Origin: Adhaeribacter sp.
GTDB taxonomy: Bacteria > Bacteroidota > Bacteroidia > Cytophagales > Hymenobacteraceae
Direction of reading: 5' to 3'
Assembly: GCA_028288395.1 (NCBI GenBank)
Contig: JAQBNV010000253.1
Coordinates: 1 to 5,657 of the forward strand
Length of the DNA stretch: 5,657 nucleotides
Shown: piece by piece, positions 1-5,657 of the stretch
How positions within the stretch are numbered: the stretch's first letter is position 1
How the letters are laid out: each line of letters starts with the position of its first letter
The notes under the pieces: generated by a model
The model's input: the letters and a program-made list of their open reading frames with translations, nothing else
What the model was told of the DNA's origin: nothing
Database searches by the model: none
Made by a program: the position numbers and the translations under genes

Positions 1-344
1 AGGACGGCGCGCCCCAATGGAACCGCCATTTGATTTCAGATAAATTTACCCAAACCCACGGCCTGGCCCTGGTAGATATTAATTCGGACGGGCACCCGGA
101 CCTGGTAACCGGTAAGCGTTATTTTGCCCACATGGGCAAAGATTCGGGCGAATACGATTCGCCGGTGCTATATTGGTTTGCGTTAAAGCCAGGCAAGAAC
201 CCGGTATGGCAATCCCACCTGATCGACGATAATTCGGGTGCCGGAGTACACGTAGTAACCGAAGATATCACCCATGATGGCTTAATTGATATTATCATCG
301 CTAATAAAAAAGGCGTTTTTGTTTTTAAACAGGAACGAAAATAA
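1..344 (+). CDS. VCBS/FG-GAP repeat protein, C-terminal part
   Basis: The reading frame is open from the left edge (first full codon at position 3) to the TAA at 342-344, giving 113 visible residues. The start codon lies outside the window; the TTG at 30 is an internal Leu codon. Visible residue 25 begins a classic calcium-binding blade loop, DINSDGHPD (DxNxDGxxD), and residues 88-96 carry a weaker second copy, DITHDGLID, with Thr in place of the usual Asn. The repeated W..HLI pattern (residues 6-11 and 69-74) marks successive blades of a beta-propeller. Proteins with these VCBS/FG-GAP repeats are usually exported and act in binding or surface roles; no catalytic residues are visible here. 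The next gene on the same strand, a DUF1080 protein, starts 122 bases downstream, and this pairing suggests a shared role in sugar or glycoside handling. The repeat family is clear; the exact function is not known. Confidence 0.85.
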   Translation, partial: DGAPQWNRHLISDKFTQTHGLALVDINSDGHPDLVTGKRYFAHMGKDSGEYDSPVLYWFALKPGKNPVWQSHLIDDNSGAGVHVVTEDITHDGLIDIIIANKKGVFVFKQERK

Positions 345-466
345 TTTTCTTTGCCGGCGAACTAATGGGCAAAAGCCCACCGGTATATTTATTTAAATTA
401 CGAATCTGCCTAAGGGATATCCTATTAACTTTACCAAAATTTAACTTTAAAACAATTATAAGCTTT

Positions 467-1273
467 ATGCAAAATTCTCCTTTAATCTTAAGAAAAACTG
501 CTTTTGCGGTTTTGGTTCTCGGAAGCTTAAGTTACACCACCGCCCTGGCCCAGGAAGTTCCTACCCCACCTAAAATGGTACCGGCCATGACCGAGTTCTG
601 GGAACCAGAGGTGAAAGTGGTAACCCCCGGTAGTGTAAACGCTGCACCATCTGATGCGGTAGTTCTGTTTGACGGGAAAAACCTGGACCAATGGGTATCT
701 ACCAACGACCCAGCCAAGCCCGCTCAGTGGACGGTAGGCAAAGGCTTATTTACCGTTAAAAAAGGAACCGGCAATATTCAAACAAAACAGTCTTTCCTGG
801 ATTATCAGTTGCATATAGAGTGGCAAATACCGGAAAAGATTTCGGGCAAAGGCCAGGGCCGGGGCAACAGCGGCTTGTTTCTGGCTTCGATCGGTAAAGG
901 CGATGCCGGTTACGAATTACAGATATTGGATTCTTATAATAACCGCACCTACTCCAACGGCCAGGCCGGCAGTATCTATAAGCAGCACCGCCCCCTGGTA
1001 AACCCAATGCGCAAACCCGGCGAATGGAACGTATATGACATCGTATTTACGGCTCCGCGGTTTAAAGAAGACGGCTCTCTGTTTTCGCCGGCCAAAGTAA
1101 CCGTAATACATAATGGCGTATTGGTACAAAACGATACCGAACTAAAAGGCCCTACGGTTTACATTGGCTTACCAGAATACAAAGCTCACGGCAAATCGCC
1201 TATTAAACTTCAGGATCACGGCGATCCCAGCGAGCCTATCAGCTACCGTAATATTTGGATACGCGAGTTATAG
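467..1273 (+). CDS. Exported DUF1080 (3-keto-disaccharide hydrolase family) protein
   Basis: This is a complete 268-residue protein. I chose the ATG at 467 over the in-frame ATG at 365 because it opens directly onto a standard signal peptide: Lys/Arg at 9-10, a hydrophobic core (about 11-22) and an ALA|QE cleavage site after residue 28. The 365 start would put 34 unrelated residues before it. The mature protein is about 240 residues. A linker (29-62) precedes one DUF1080 domain (PF06439, a concanavalin-like beta-sandwich) from about 63 to 268. Family landmarks are LFDGKNLDQW (67-76), LHIEWQIP (115-122), GQGRGNSGLFL (129-139), YELQILDSYNN (149-159), GQAGSIYKQ (165-173), GEWNVYDIVF (185-194), HNGVLVQN (215-222), LQDHG (248-252) and the terminal RNIWIREL. 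Pfam names the family 3-keto-disaccharide hydrolase; many members are uncharacterised, so the reaction is inferred. The protein should act in the periplasm or outside the cell. It is probably cotranscribed with the upstream VCBS gene and ends before a strong hairpin terminator at 1517-1564. Confidence 0.93.
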   Translation: MQNSPLILRKTAFAVLVLGSLSYTTALAQEVPTPPKMVPAMTEFWEPEVKVVTPGSVNAAPSDAVVLFDGKNLDQWVSTNDPAKPAQWTVGKGLFTVKKGTGNIQTKQSFLDYQLHIEWQIPEKISGKGQGRGNSGLFLASIGKGDAGYELQILDSYNNRTYSNGQAGSIYKQHRPLVNPMRKPGEWNVYDIVFTAPRFKEDGSLFSPAKVTVIHNGVLVQNDTELKGPTVYIGLPEYKAHGKSPIKLQDHGDPSEPISYRNIWIREL

Positions 1274-1647
1274 CCTTTAGCCGGTAGTAAAACCTGGTGA
1301 AGCCGTATATTTATGATAGGAGGGCTTTGTAACTGATTTATTCGTTGCTATAAATATTTAATATATTACCTGCCAAGTTTTATACAGGGTAAATATTTGT
1401 AGGAAAGGGTTCAGGTTAAAGATCCGTTCTTAAAAAATATTTACGTAAAATGCTTTTTTATAAAGCTTTGTGTGTTGTAGTAAAGCAATATTCGGAGTAT
1501 GAAAAATCAGGTAGTTCATTCAAAAAGAAAGGCAGCCTTAAAAGGTTGCCTTTCTTTTTGAATGCTAGCGGAGGCAATTAGCATCGGTCGGAAGAGACAC
1601 CACCACCCGGCCGGAAAGGCTGATTGAATATTTTAGCCCATTAAATA
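1274..1647. other. Convergent intergenic spacer
   Basis: This AT-rich spacer lies between the stop codons of the DUF1080 gene (plus) and the GH78 gene (minus). I see no credible gene in it. Its main content is the terminator hairpin at 1517-1564. Smaller items are a perfect 10-base palindrome TTTACGTAAA at 1440-1449 and a short GCTTT/AAAGC inverted repeat at 1452-1466; neither can be given a function. Confidence 0.7.
1517..1564. terminator. Bidirectional intrinsic terminator hairpin
   Basis: Two 23-base arms (1517-1539 and 1542-1564) pair along their whole length. The only imperfection is a G-U wobble (1535 with 1546) in the plus-strand RNA, which becomes a C-A mismatch in the minus-strand RNA. 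The likely real fold is a GC-containing core (GGCAGCC with GGTTGCC) closed by a TTAAAA loop. The outer parts of the arms are an A-run (CAAAAAGAAA) and a T-run (TTTCTTTTTG), so either transcript ends its stem in a U-rich tract. It sits between two converging genes, 243 bases after the DUF1080 stop and 83 bases beyond the GH78 stop, as expected for a terminator serving both. Confidence 0.88.
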
Positions 1648-4026
1648 TTATTCCCGAAATTTTATTCTGGATATGCCGCTCCGCAGCTCTATTTGTTTAT
1701 CCTGCCAAATAAATCTCCCGGTAAGGTTGGGCGGTAGGATTATTTCGGCGAATATTCCGGTTTTTCCCTGCCGCTCCAGGTTAACTTTTATATCGCCTTT
1801 GGGGTGGGGCATTGTTGCACTGGCTTCGATTAACTCGCCCAGGGCCGGGGCGATGCGCACGGTGGCAAAACCCGGTTTATCGGGCACAATGCCGCAAATA
1901 GTAGCCAAAAAATCGTAATTAGGGCTAGCGCTCCAGGCATGACAGTCAGAACGGGCTGGTTCCGGTTTTTCAGCAAAAGTTGTTAAACCGATTGCCAGCA
2001 TATTGCGCCAGGGTTTCAGCTGCGAATAATACAAGTCGGCCATCCCGGCTTTCTTCAAAGCCTGCGTCAGATAAAAGCGGTAGTAAAAAGTAGCCGGCCC
2101 CAGGGTAGCGTCCTGTAAAACATTTTCCATGGCTTCTTTACTTGCGCTGGCCGGGATAGTACCGGTCAAAACTCCCATGATACCGGCATGCTGACTGAAT
2201 TTGTTTTTATCCGGCGTATTTGCCATCCGGTTTTGGGCATGGTCAAAACATTGGCGGTAAGTACTTTGGCTTAATTCCAGGGCCAGTTTTTTGTAATGTG
2301 CTGCTTCCAGATCCTGGTTAAAATAGTCAAATAGTTGGGCCGCCTGCTGCAGGGTGTAAATATATTGCAGGGTGATAATAGCCGAATTTCCGTCTTCGGC
2401 GCCTTCGGGCGTCCCTTCCGTAAACGCTTCGCTGTAATCCACAAAATTCCACCACTTCATCGGCCCAAGCATTTTTTTATTCGGGTCAATTCGTTTTTCG
2501 TACCAGTCCAGCACTCCGCGGGCGGCGGTTAAATATTGTTTCACAAAGGCTTCATCCGGGCGGTGCATCCAGTAGTCGTACAGCATCGAAACCCAAAACA
2601 ACGAAAACGTAGGAATTACCTGGATGCGGTTACTCGGATACCGGCCCTGCGTTAACCCTTCGGGTACCCGGGAGTTGTAAAAATCCGTAATGGCCTTCCG
2701 GACCAGGCGGTCGTCGCCGGTAACGTATAAAGAAATTAAGGCCTGGATGCGGGTATCGGCTTCGTACTGCAATTGCTCGTAGTAGGGGCAATCGTAATAC
2801 GTTTCGCCGGCGCACAAGCGGGCCGTACGCCAGCCTACCTGCCAAATCTCTTTTAGGGATTTGTCGTTGCTCGCAAAAGTAGCTTTGGCTTTAAAAGGAT
2901 AACCGGTATACTGGCCATATAAATCCAGCAGGGTTAAAGGCTGATCTTTCGTTTCGATATCTACCTGCAGGTAACGGAAAGTGCGGAGCCACAAGGGCCG
3001 GAATAATCTTTTATTTCCCCCGTCGGGTCGAAAAATATCGTAGTTGCCTATTATTTCTTTTCCTTCTATTTCGTTCCGGTTGCCTTTGTTGCCATTTTTA
3101 AAAAGCGCTTCGGCATAGGTTAATTTAATAGCAGCGCCCCGGCCGCCACTGGTAATTAATTCGGGGTAAGCTACGGTGTTAAAGCCCTGGTCGAAGAGAA
3201 TACTGGCTTTGGTATTAGCCGGAATTACCAAAGGGCTTTTGCCATCCAGGAATTTGTCTTTTACTTCAGAGAGGCCAGTCGTGCGTCGAACCGATTGCAA
3301 ACGTTGCTGGGTTTCTTCCATAAGCGGAATACTGCGGGGTACCAGCGTCCAGAGGTTGTCGGTGCCGTAACCCAGCGGGGCGGGATTTACCAGTTGGCGG
3401 GCGGCCTGCCAGCGGGTATCATCAAAATTCAGGCTTTCCCAACCCCAGGGATACGTGGCGGCATTTACGTCGTCGCCGGGACCAACCACCATGTAACTTT
3501 TTAAACGGGCGCTGTTATCGGTAGAACAAGGCGTGTACGAAACATTTTCGGTTACCTTCCAGGTTTTATCAGTATTTATTATTTTCTCCAGCTCCGAATC
3601 GCCCTGTACCACAAAAGCAGTCTGGTTAGAAATCTGAGCTACCGGGGCATGTTCACCCATATTCCAGACCATGGCACTGATAATATTTCCGCCGCTTTTT
3701 AAGAAAGGCGCAATATCCACGGTCTCAAAATTCCAGTTATACAGGTCGCCCCGGGCGGGGCCGTTACAGACGGCCTGGCCGTTTACAAACAAGCGGTACC
3801 GGTTGTCGCCCGACACATGGATGATGAATTTTGCGGGCGCGGCCGGTAAATGAATATTTTTCCGGAAATGGTATACCCCGTAGTCCCGTTGCGGCACCTC
3901 CGGACAAGTAATCCAAAAAGCCGGCCAATGGCCGTTAAGCAGCCGGGGATTTACCGATATATTCTGAGTATTACCGCTGGTTATACTGCCCAGTACCAAC
4001 AGCAACAGCAGCAAAAATCTGGTCAT
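1648..4026 (-). CDS. Exported alpha-L-rhamnosidase-like glycoside hydrolase (GH78)
   Basis: This complete 792-residue protein starts at the ATG complementary to 4024-4026, directly followed by a signal peptide (MTRF, then a Leu-rich core to about residue 13, cleavage near 18-22). There is no lipobox Cys, so it is probably periplasmic or secreted. Residues about 50-235 form the N-terminal beta-sandwich region typical of GH78, with RLFVNGQAVCNGPARGDL (78-95) and VDIAPFLKSGGN (103-114). A second beta domain follows to about 380. The (alpha/alpha)6 catalytic barrel spans about 385-715 and a small C-terminal beta domain about 716-790. The GH78 acid segment is present as DCPYYEQLQYEAD: Asp412, Glu417 and Asp424 keep the D-x4-E-x6-D spacing of the canonical DCPQRERLGWTGD type, with Glu417 the probable general acid. 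GLTTFAE (680-686) aligns with the usual GATTxWE, making Glu686 the probable base, and SDCHAWSASP (693-702) matches the following His-containing motif. Family GH78 hydrolyses terminal alpha-L-rhamnosides; the altered active-site segment means the substrate could differ. The gene is monocistronic here and converges on the DUF1080 gene. Confidence 0.9.
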   Translation of the reverse strand: MTRFLLLLLLVLGSITSGNTQNISVNPRLLNGHWPAFWITCPEVPQRDYGVYHFRKNIHLPAAPAKFIIHVSGDNRYRLFVNGQAVCNGPARGDLYNWNFETVDIAPFLKSGGNIISAMVWNMGEHAPVAQISNQTAFVVQGDSELEKIINTDKTWKVTENVSYTPCSTDNSARLKSYMVVGPGDDVNAATYPWGWESLNFDDTRWQAARQLVNPAPLGYGTDNLWTLVPRSIPLMEETQQRLQSVRRTTGLSEVKDKFLDGKSPLVIPANTKASILFDQGFNTVAYPELITSGGRGAAIKLTYAEALFKNGNKGNRNEIEGKEIIGNYDIFRPDGGNKRLFRPLWLRTFRYLQVDIETKDQPLTLLDLYGQYTGYPFKAKATFASNDKSLKEIWQVGWRTARLCAGETYYDCPYYEQLQYEADTRIQALISLYVTGDDRLVRKAITDFYNSRVPEGLTQGRYPSNRIQVIPTFSLFWVSMLYDYWMHRPDEAFVKQYLTAARGVLDWYEKRIDPNKKMLGPMKWWNFVDYSEAFTEGTPEGAEDGNSAIITLQYIYTLQQAAQLFDYFNQDLEAAHYKKLALELSQSTYRQCFDHAQNRMANTPDKNKFSQHAGIMGVLTGTIPASASKEAMENVLQDATLGPATFYYRFYLTQALKKAGMADLYYSQLKPWRNMLAIGLTTFAEKPEPARSDCHAWSASPNYDFLATICGIVPDKPGFATVRIAPALGELIEASATMPHPKGDIKVNLERQGKTGIFAEIILPPNLTGRFIWQDKQIELRSGISRIKFRE

Positions 4027-4240
4027 ATAAAGTTTTGATTAAATGGATAAAGTCAAATTTTTTAAAAATAAACAAAAGGATGTTAAGCCGGCATATTTAT
4101 TTAAAAGCAGGCCGTGGAAAATTATAATTGGTGACCAGAATTGGGATTCGCAAAATAGCGGGTTTATATATTCAAAAAGTTTTATAAATTCCCGGGGAAG
4201 GCCAACTATTACTGAAGCAAACCCTGGTAGCTACGGTAAA

Positions 4241-4280
4241 GATGCGAAACATCTCACGCAGCATTCCGGTAGGTGAGATG
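4241..4280. repeat. REP-like inverted-repeat element
   Basis: A perfect 8-base inverted repeat, CATCTCAC (4250-4257) and GTGAGATG (4273-4280), encloses a 15-base loop. A further GATG at 4241-4244 can pair instead with CATC at 4250-4253 across the loop CGAAA, so two folds compete for the same arm. An 8-base palindrome GTAGCTAC (4227-4234) lies just upstream. The compact palindromic layout in non-coding DNA resembles repetitive extragenic palindromes, but only one copy is in this window, so repetition in the genome is inferred and not seen. Confidence 0.4.
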
Positions 4281-4507
4281 GTAATTTTGAGGTGGTTCTG
4301 AAATATTAACGCATAGCCAAGAATATTTCCAATTTTATGGTTTAACCCGCCAGGTAGCAAAAACATTAAAACTACCGATATAAATCTTTATCCTCCTGTA
4401 TAAACTTGCTTTTAAATATATACCTGATTATACTTAGGTTTAAAGGGTAATTCGGTCGGAGTTAACTAATTGGTACACAATATATCTGGGTGGTGCAAAT
4501 ATTACTA

Positions 4508-4542
4508 AGCCGGAAATATGCTTTGCGGGGCAAGTTTCGGCT
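4508..4542. other. Imperfect two-part stem-loop
   Basis: AGCCGGAAA (4508-4516) can pair with TTTCGGCT (4535-4542) with one bulged G. Inside it, CTTTGC (4521-4526) pairs with GCAAG (4530-4534) with one bulged T, leaving a GGG loop and a four-base bulge (TATG) on the left side only. It lies about 180 bases before the ribokinase start. No T-run follows, so it is not a standard terminator. It might be a structured leader element or chance pairing. Confidence 0.3.
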
Positions 4543-4721
4543 AAAACGGGATGGTTATGATTAGTCCGCCAGCCAGTGATAATGATTATATCTTAGTTTT
4601 AAAACGGAAAGGCTAGGCAAAAGCCGGCAGGGCGCAAAGCGGCGAATAATTATCCGGAATCAGCATCCGGTAGTTGGTAAAGATTAAGATCCTAAAAAGT
4701 ACACTAAAATAATTTGTTACT

Positions 4722-5657
4722 ATGAGGCGCGGTAAAATTTTAGTAGTAGGCAGTTCGAATACCGATATGGTTATAAAAGCTGAAAAATTACCCTTGCCGG
4801 GTGAAACCATATTAGGGGGCCAGTTTTTTATGAACCAAGGCGGGAAAGGCGCCAACCAGGCAGTCGCCGCCGCCCGTTTGGGTGGGCAGGTAACTTTTAT
4901 TGCTAAATTAGGCGATGATATTTTCGGCCATCAGGCTATCGAGTTGTTCCAGCGGGAAGCCATTGAAACAAAATTTGTAACAATAGATGCAGAACATCCC
5001 TCTGGCGTAGCATTGATTAACGTAGATGCCAAAGGAGAAAATTGCATTGCTGTCGCGCCCGGAGCAAACAGCCAGTTAAAGCCAGCAGATATCGAAACGG
5101 CTCTCGAATCGGCAGAAAAGGATACAATTATATTATTGCAATTAGAGATTCCACTGTCTACGGTAGAATTCGTGATCCGCAAAAGTTTCCGGAAAGGGCT
5201 AAAAGTTGTTCTGAATCCCGCACCCGCCCAAACGCTTCCAACTGATTTATTCCCCCTTTTATACTTGATAACCCCCAACGAAACGGAAGCTGAGTTATTA
5301 ACAGGTATCCGGGTAACGGATACCACTACTGCCCGGAAAGCGGCTACTAATTTGCAGGCGTTGGGTGTGCCCAATGTTATCATTACATTAGGATCCAAAG
5401 GGGCTTACCTGCAAACGGAATCTATTTCGGAGATAATTGCCGCCCCGCTGGTTACGGCTATTGATACTACTGCCGCCGGCGACTGCTTTAATGGTGCCCT
5501 CACCGCAGCCCTGGCCGAAAATAAGACCTTAGCAGATGCCGTAGCTTTTGCCTGTAAAGTAGCTTCTATTTCGGTTACCCGCTTGGGAGCACAAGCCGCT
5601 ATTCCCTATCGCAAAGAAGTTGAAACCCAACCCTCGCTTAACTTTAACCAAGTATCT
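4722..5657 (+). CDS. rbsK: Ribokinase (PfkB family), 3' end cut by the window
   Basis: The frame runs from the ATG at 4722 for 312 codons without a stop to the right edge. Escherichia coli RbsK has 309 residues and the C-terminal LGAQAAIPYRKEV (288-300) matches the usual end of the family, so only a few residues should be missing. The enzyme phosphorylates D-ribose to ribose 5-phosphate with ATP in the cytoplasm. Landmarks are a first strand with GSSNTDM (10-16), the sugar-binding PfkB signature GGKGANQAVAAARLGG (40-55), KLGDDIFG (62-69), NPAPA (165-169), TPNETEAELLTG (184-195), the nucleotide-binding TLGSKGAY (222-229) and the second PfkB signature DTTAAGDCFNGAL (248-260). Asp254 is the probable catalytic base and AAGD forms the anion hole. 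Cys255 replaces the Thr common after GD, a mild change. The start is fixed by the GKILVVGS strand that immediately follows it. Other PfkB kinases are possible, but the two signatures are closest to ribokinase. No ribose transporter or nucleosidase is visible nearby. Confidence 0.93.
   Translation, partial: MRRGKILVVGSSNTDMVIKAEKLPLPGETILGGQFFMNQGGKGANQAVAAARLGGQVTFIAKLGDDIFGHQAIELFQREAIETKFVTIDAEHPSGVALINVDAKGENCIAVAPGANSQLKPADIETALESAEKDTIILLQLEIPLSTVEFVIRKSFRKGLKVVLNPAPAQTLPTDLFPLLYLITPNETEAELLTGIRVTDTTTARKAATNLQALGVPNVIITLGSKGAYLQTESISEIIAAPLVTAIDTTAAGDCFNGALTAALAENKTLADAVAFACKVASISVTRLGAQAAIPYRKEVETQPSLNFNQVS

Larger units (their letters stand above)
4027..4721. other. Long divergent intergenic spacer
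   Basis: About 695 AT-rich bases separate the divergent starts of the GH78 gene (minus) and the ribokinase gene (plus), so promoters for both must lie here. Short open frames exist (for example 4043-4276 plus and 4172-4366 minus), but their translations resemble no protein family and lack a clear start context, so I do not call them genes. The recognisable structures are an inverted repeat at 4241-4280 and an imperfect hairpin at 4508-4542. I find no convincing Bacteroidota-type promoter (TTG, about 19 bases, TAnnTTTG). The nearest matches are one base off in the -7 box: TATTTTG on the minus strand at 4151-4157 and TAATTTG on the plus strand at 4710-4716. Confidence 0.65.

Noticed and set aside
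365..466. N-terminal extension of the DUF1080 gene from the ATG at 365
   Set aside because: The 34 extra residues come before a complete signal peptide that starts at the ATG at 467, and the region is AT-rich like a spacer.
3295..3504. Open frames on the plus strand within the GH78 gene (also 1673-1918, 2335-2532, 3176-3370, 3671-3853, 3850-4038)
   Set aside because: All lie antisense to a continuous 792-residue GH78 protein whose motifs are intact.
3996..4016. Run of CAG/CAA triplets resembling a microsatellite
   Set aside because: On the minus strand these triplets encode the Leu core of the GH78 signal peptide, which explains the low complexity.
4151..4178. Possible minus-strand promoter (TTTTTG, then TATTTTG) for the GH78 gene
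   Set aside because: The -7 box has one spacer base instead of two and the gap to the TTG is only about 15 bases, so it does not fit the Bacteroidota consensus well enough.
4043..4276. 77-codon open frame on the plus strand in the long spacer
   Set aside because: Its composition is Lys/Asn-rich as expected of translated AT-rich spacer, there is no family resemblance, and it runs through the inverted-repeat element.
4172..4366. 64-codon open frame on the minus strand in the long spacer
   Set aside because: It has no recognisable domain, overlaps the opposite-strand frame and the inverted repeat, and has no supporting start context.
4710..4716. TAATTTG as a -7 box for the ribokinase gene
   Set aside because: It is one base short of TAnnTTTG, ends only five bases before the start codon, and has no TTG at the right distance upstream.
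4931..5398. 155-codon open frame on the minus strand inside the ribokinase gene
   Set aside because: It is antisense to a clear ribokinase with intact signatures, and its translation looks like no known family; it is a shadow of the coding frame.

Overview
The window looks like chromosomal DNA from a Bacteroidota bacterium, probably of the Cytophagales (a Hymenobacteraceae-like genus such as Adhaeribacter is my guess, at low confidence). The reasons are AT-rich spacers with no Shine-Dalgarno sequences before the genes, moderate GC in the coding parts, and the gene content: a VCBS/FG-GAP protein next to a secreted DUF1080 protein and a secreted GH78-type glycosidase. This content is typical of plant- or polysaccharide-feeding members of the phylum.

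Layout. (1) Positions 1-344, plus strand: the C-terminal end of a VCBS/FG-GAP repeat protein, cut by the left edge. (2) 467-1273, plus strand: a complete exported DUF1080 (3-keto-disaccharide hydrolase family) protein, 122 bases downstream and probably in the same unit. (3) 1274-1647: a convergent spacer with a long, near-perfect hairpin (1517-1564) flanked by T-runs on both strands, read as a bidirectional terminator. (4) 1648-4026, minus strand: a complete exported alpha-L-rhamnosidase-like GH78 enzyme of 792 residues. (5) 4027-4721: a divergent spacer of about 700 bases with no credible gene but two imperfect inverted-repeat structures. (6) 4722-5657, plus strand: a ribokinase of the PfkB family, open to the right edge and probably lacking only its last few residues.

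Functionally the window fits sugar scavenging. The exported GH78 enzyme would release rhamnose or a related sugar from glycans or glycosides. The exported DUF1080 protein may act on oxidised (3-keto) glycosides or bind sugar. The cytoplasmic ribokinase would phosphorylate ribose for the pentose phosphate pathway. No sequence evidence ties the three into one pathway: the genes lie in separate, oppositely oriented units.

I looked for an unusual system (defence module, retroelement, CRISPR, mobile element, toxin-antitoxin pair) and found none. The points most worth following up are the diverged catalytic segment of the GH78 enzyme, the conserved-looking VCBS-DUF1080 pair, and the two structured elements in the 4027-4721 spacer.
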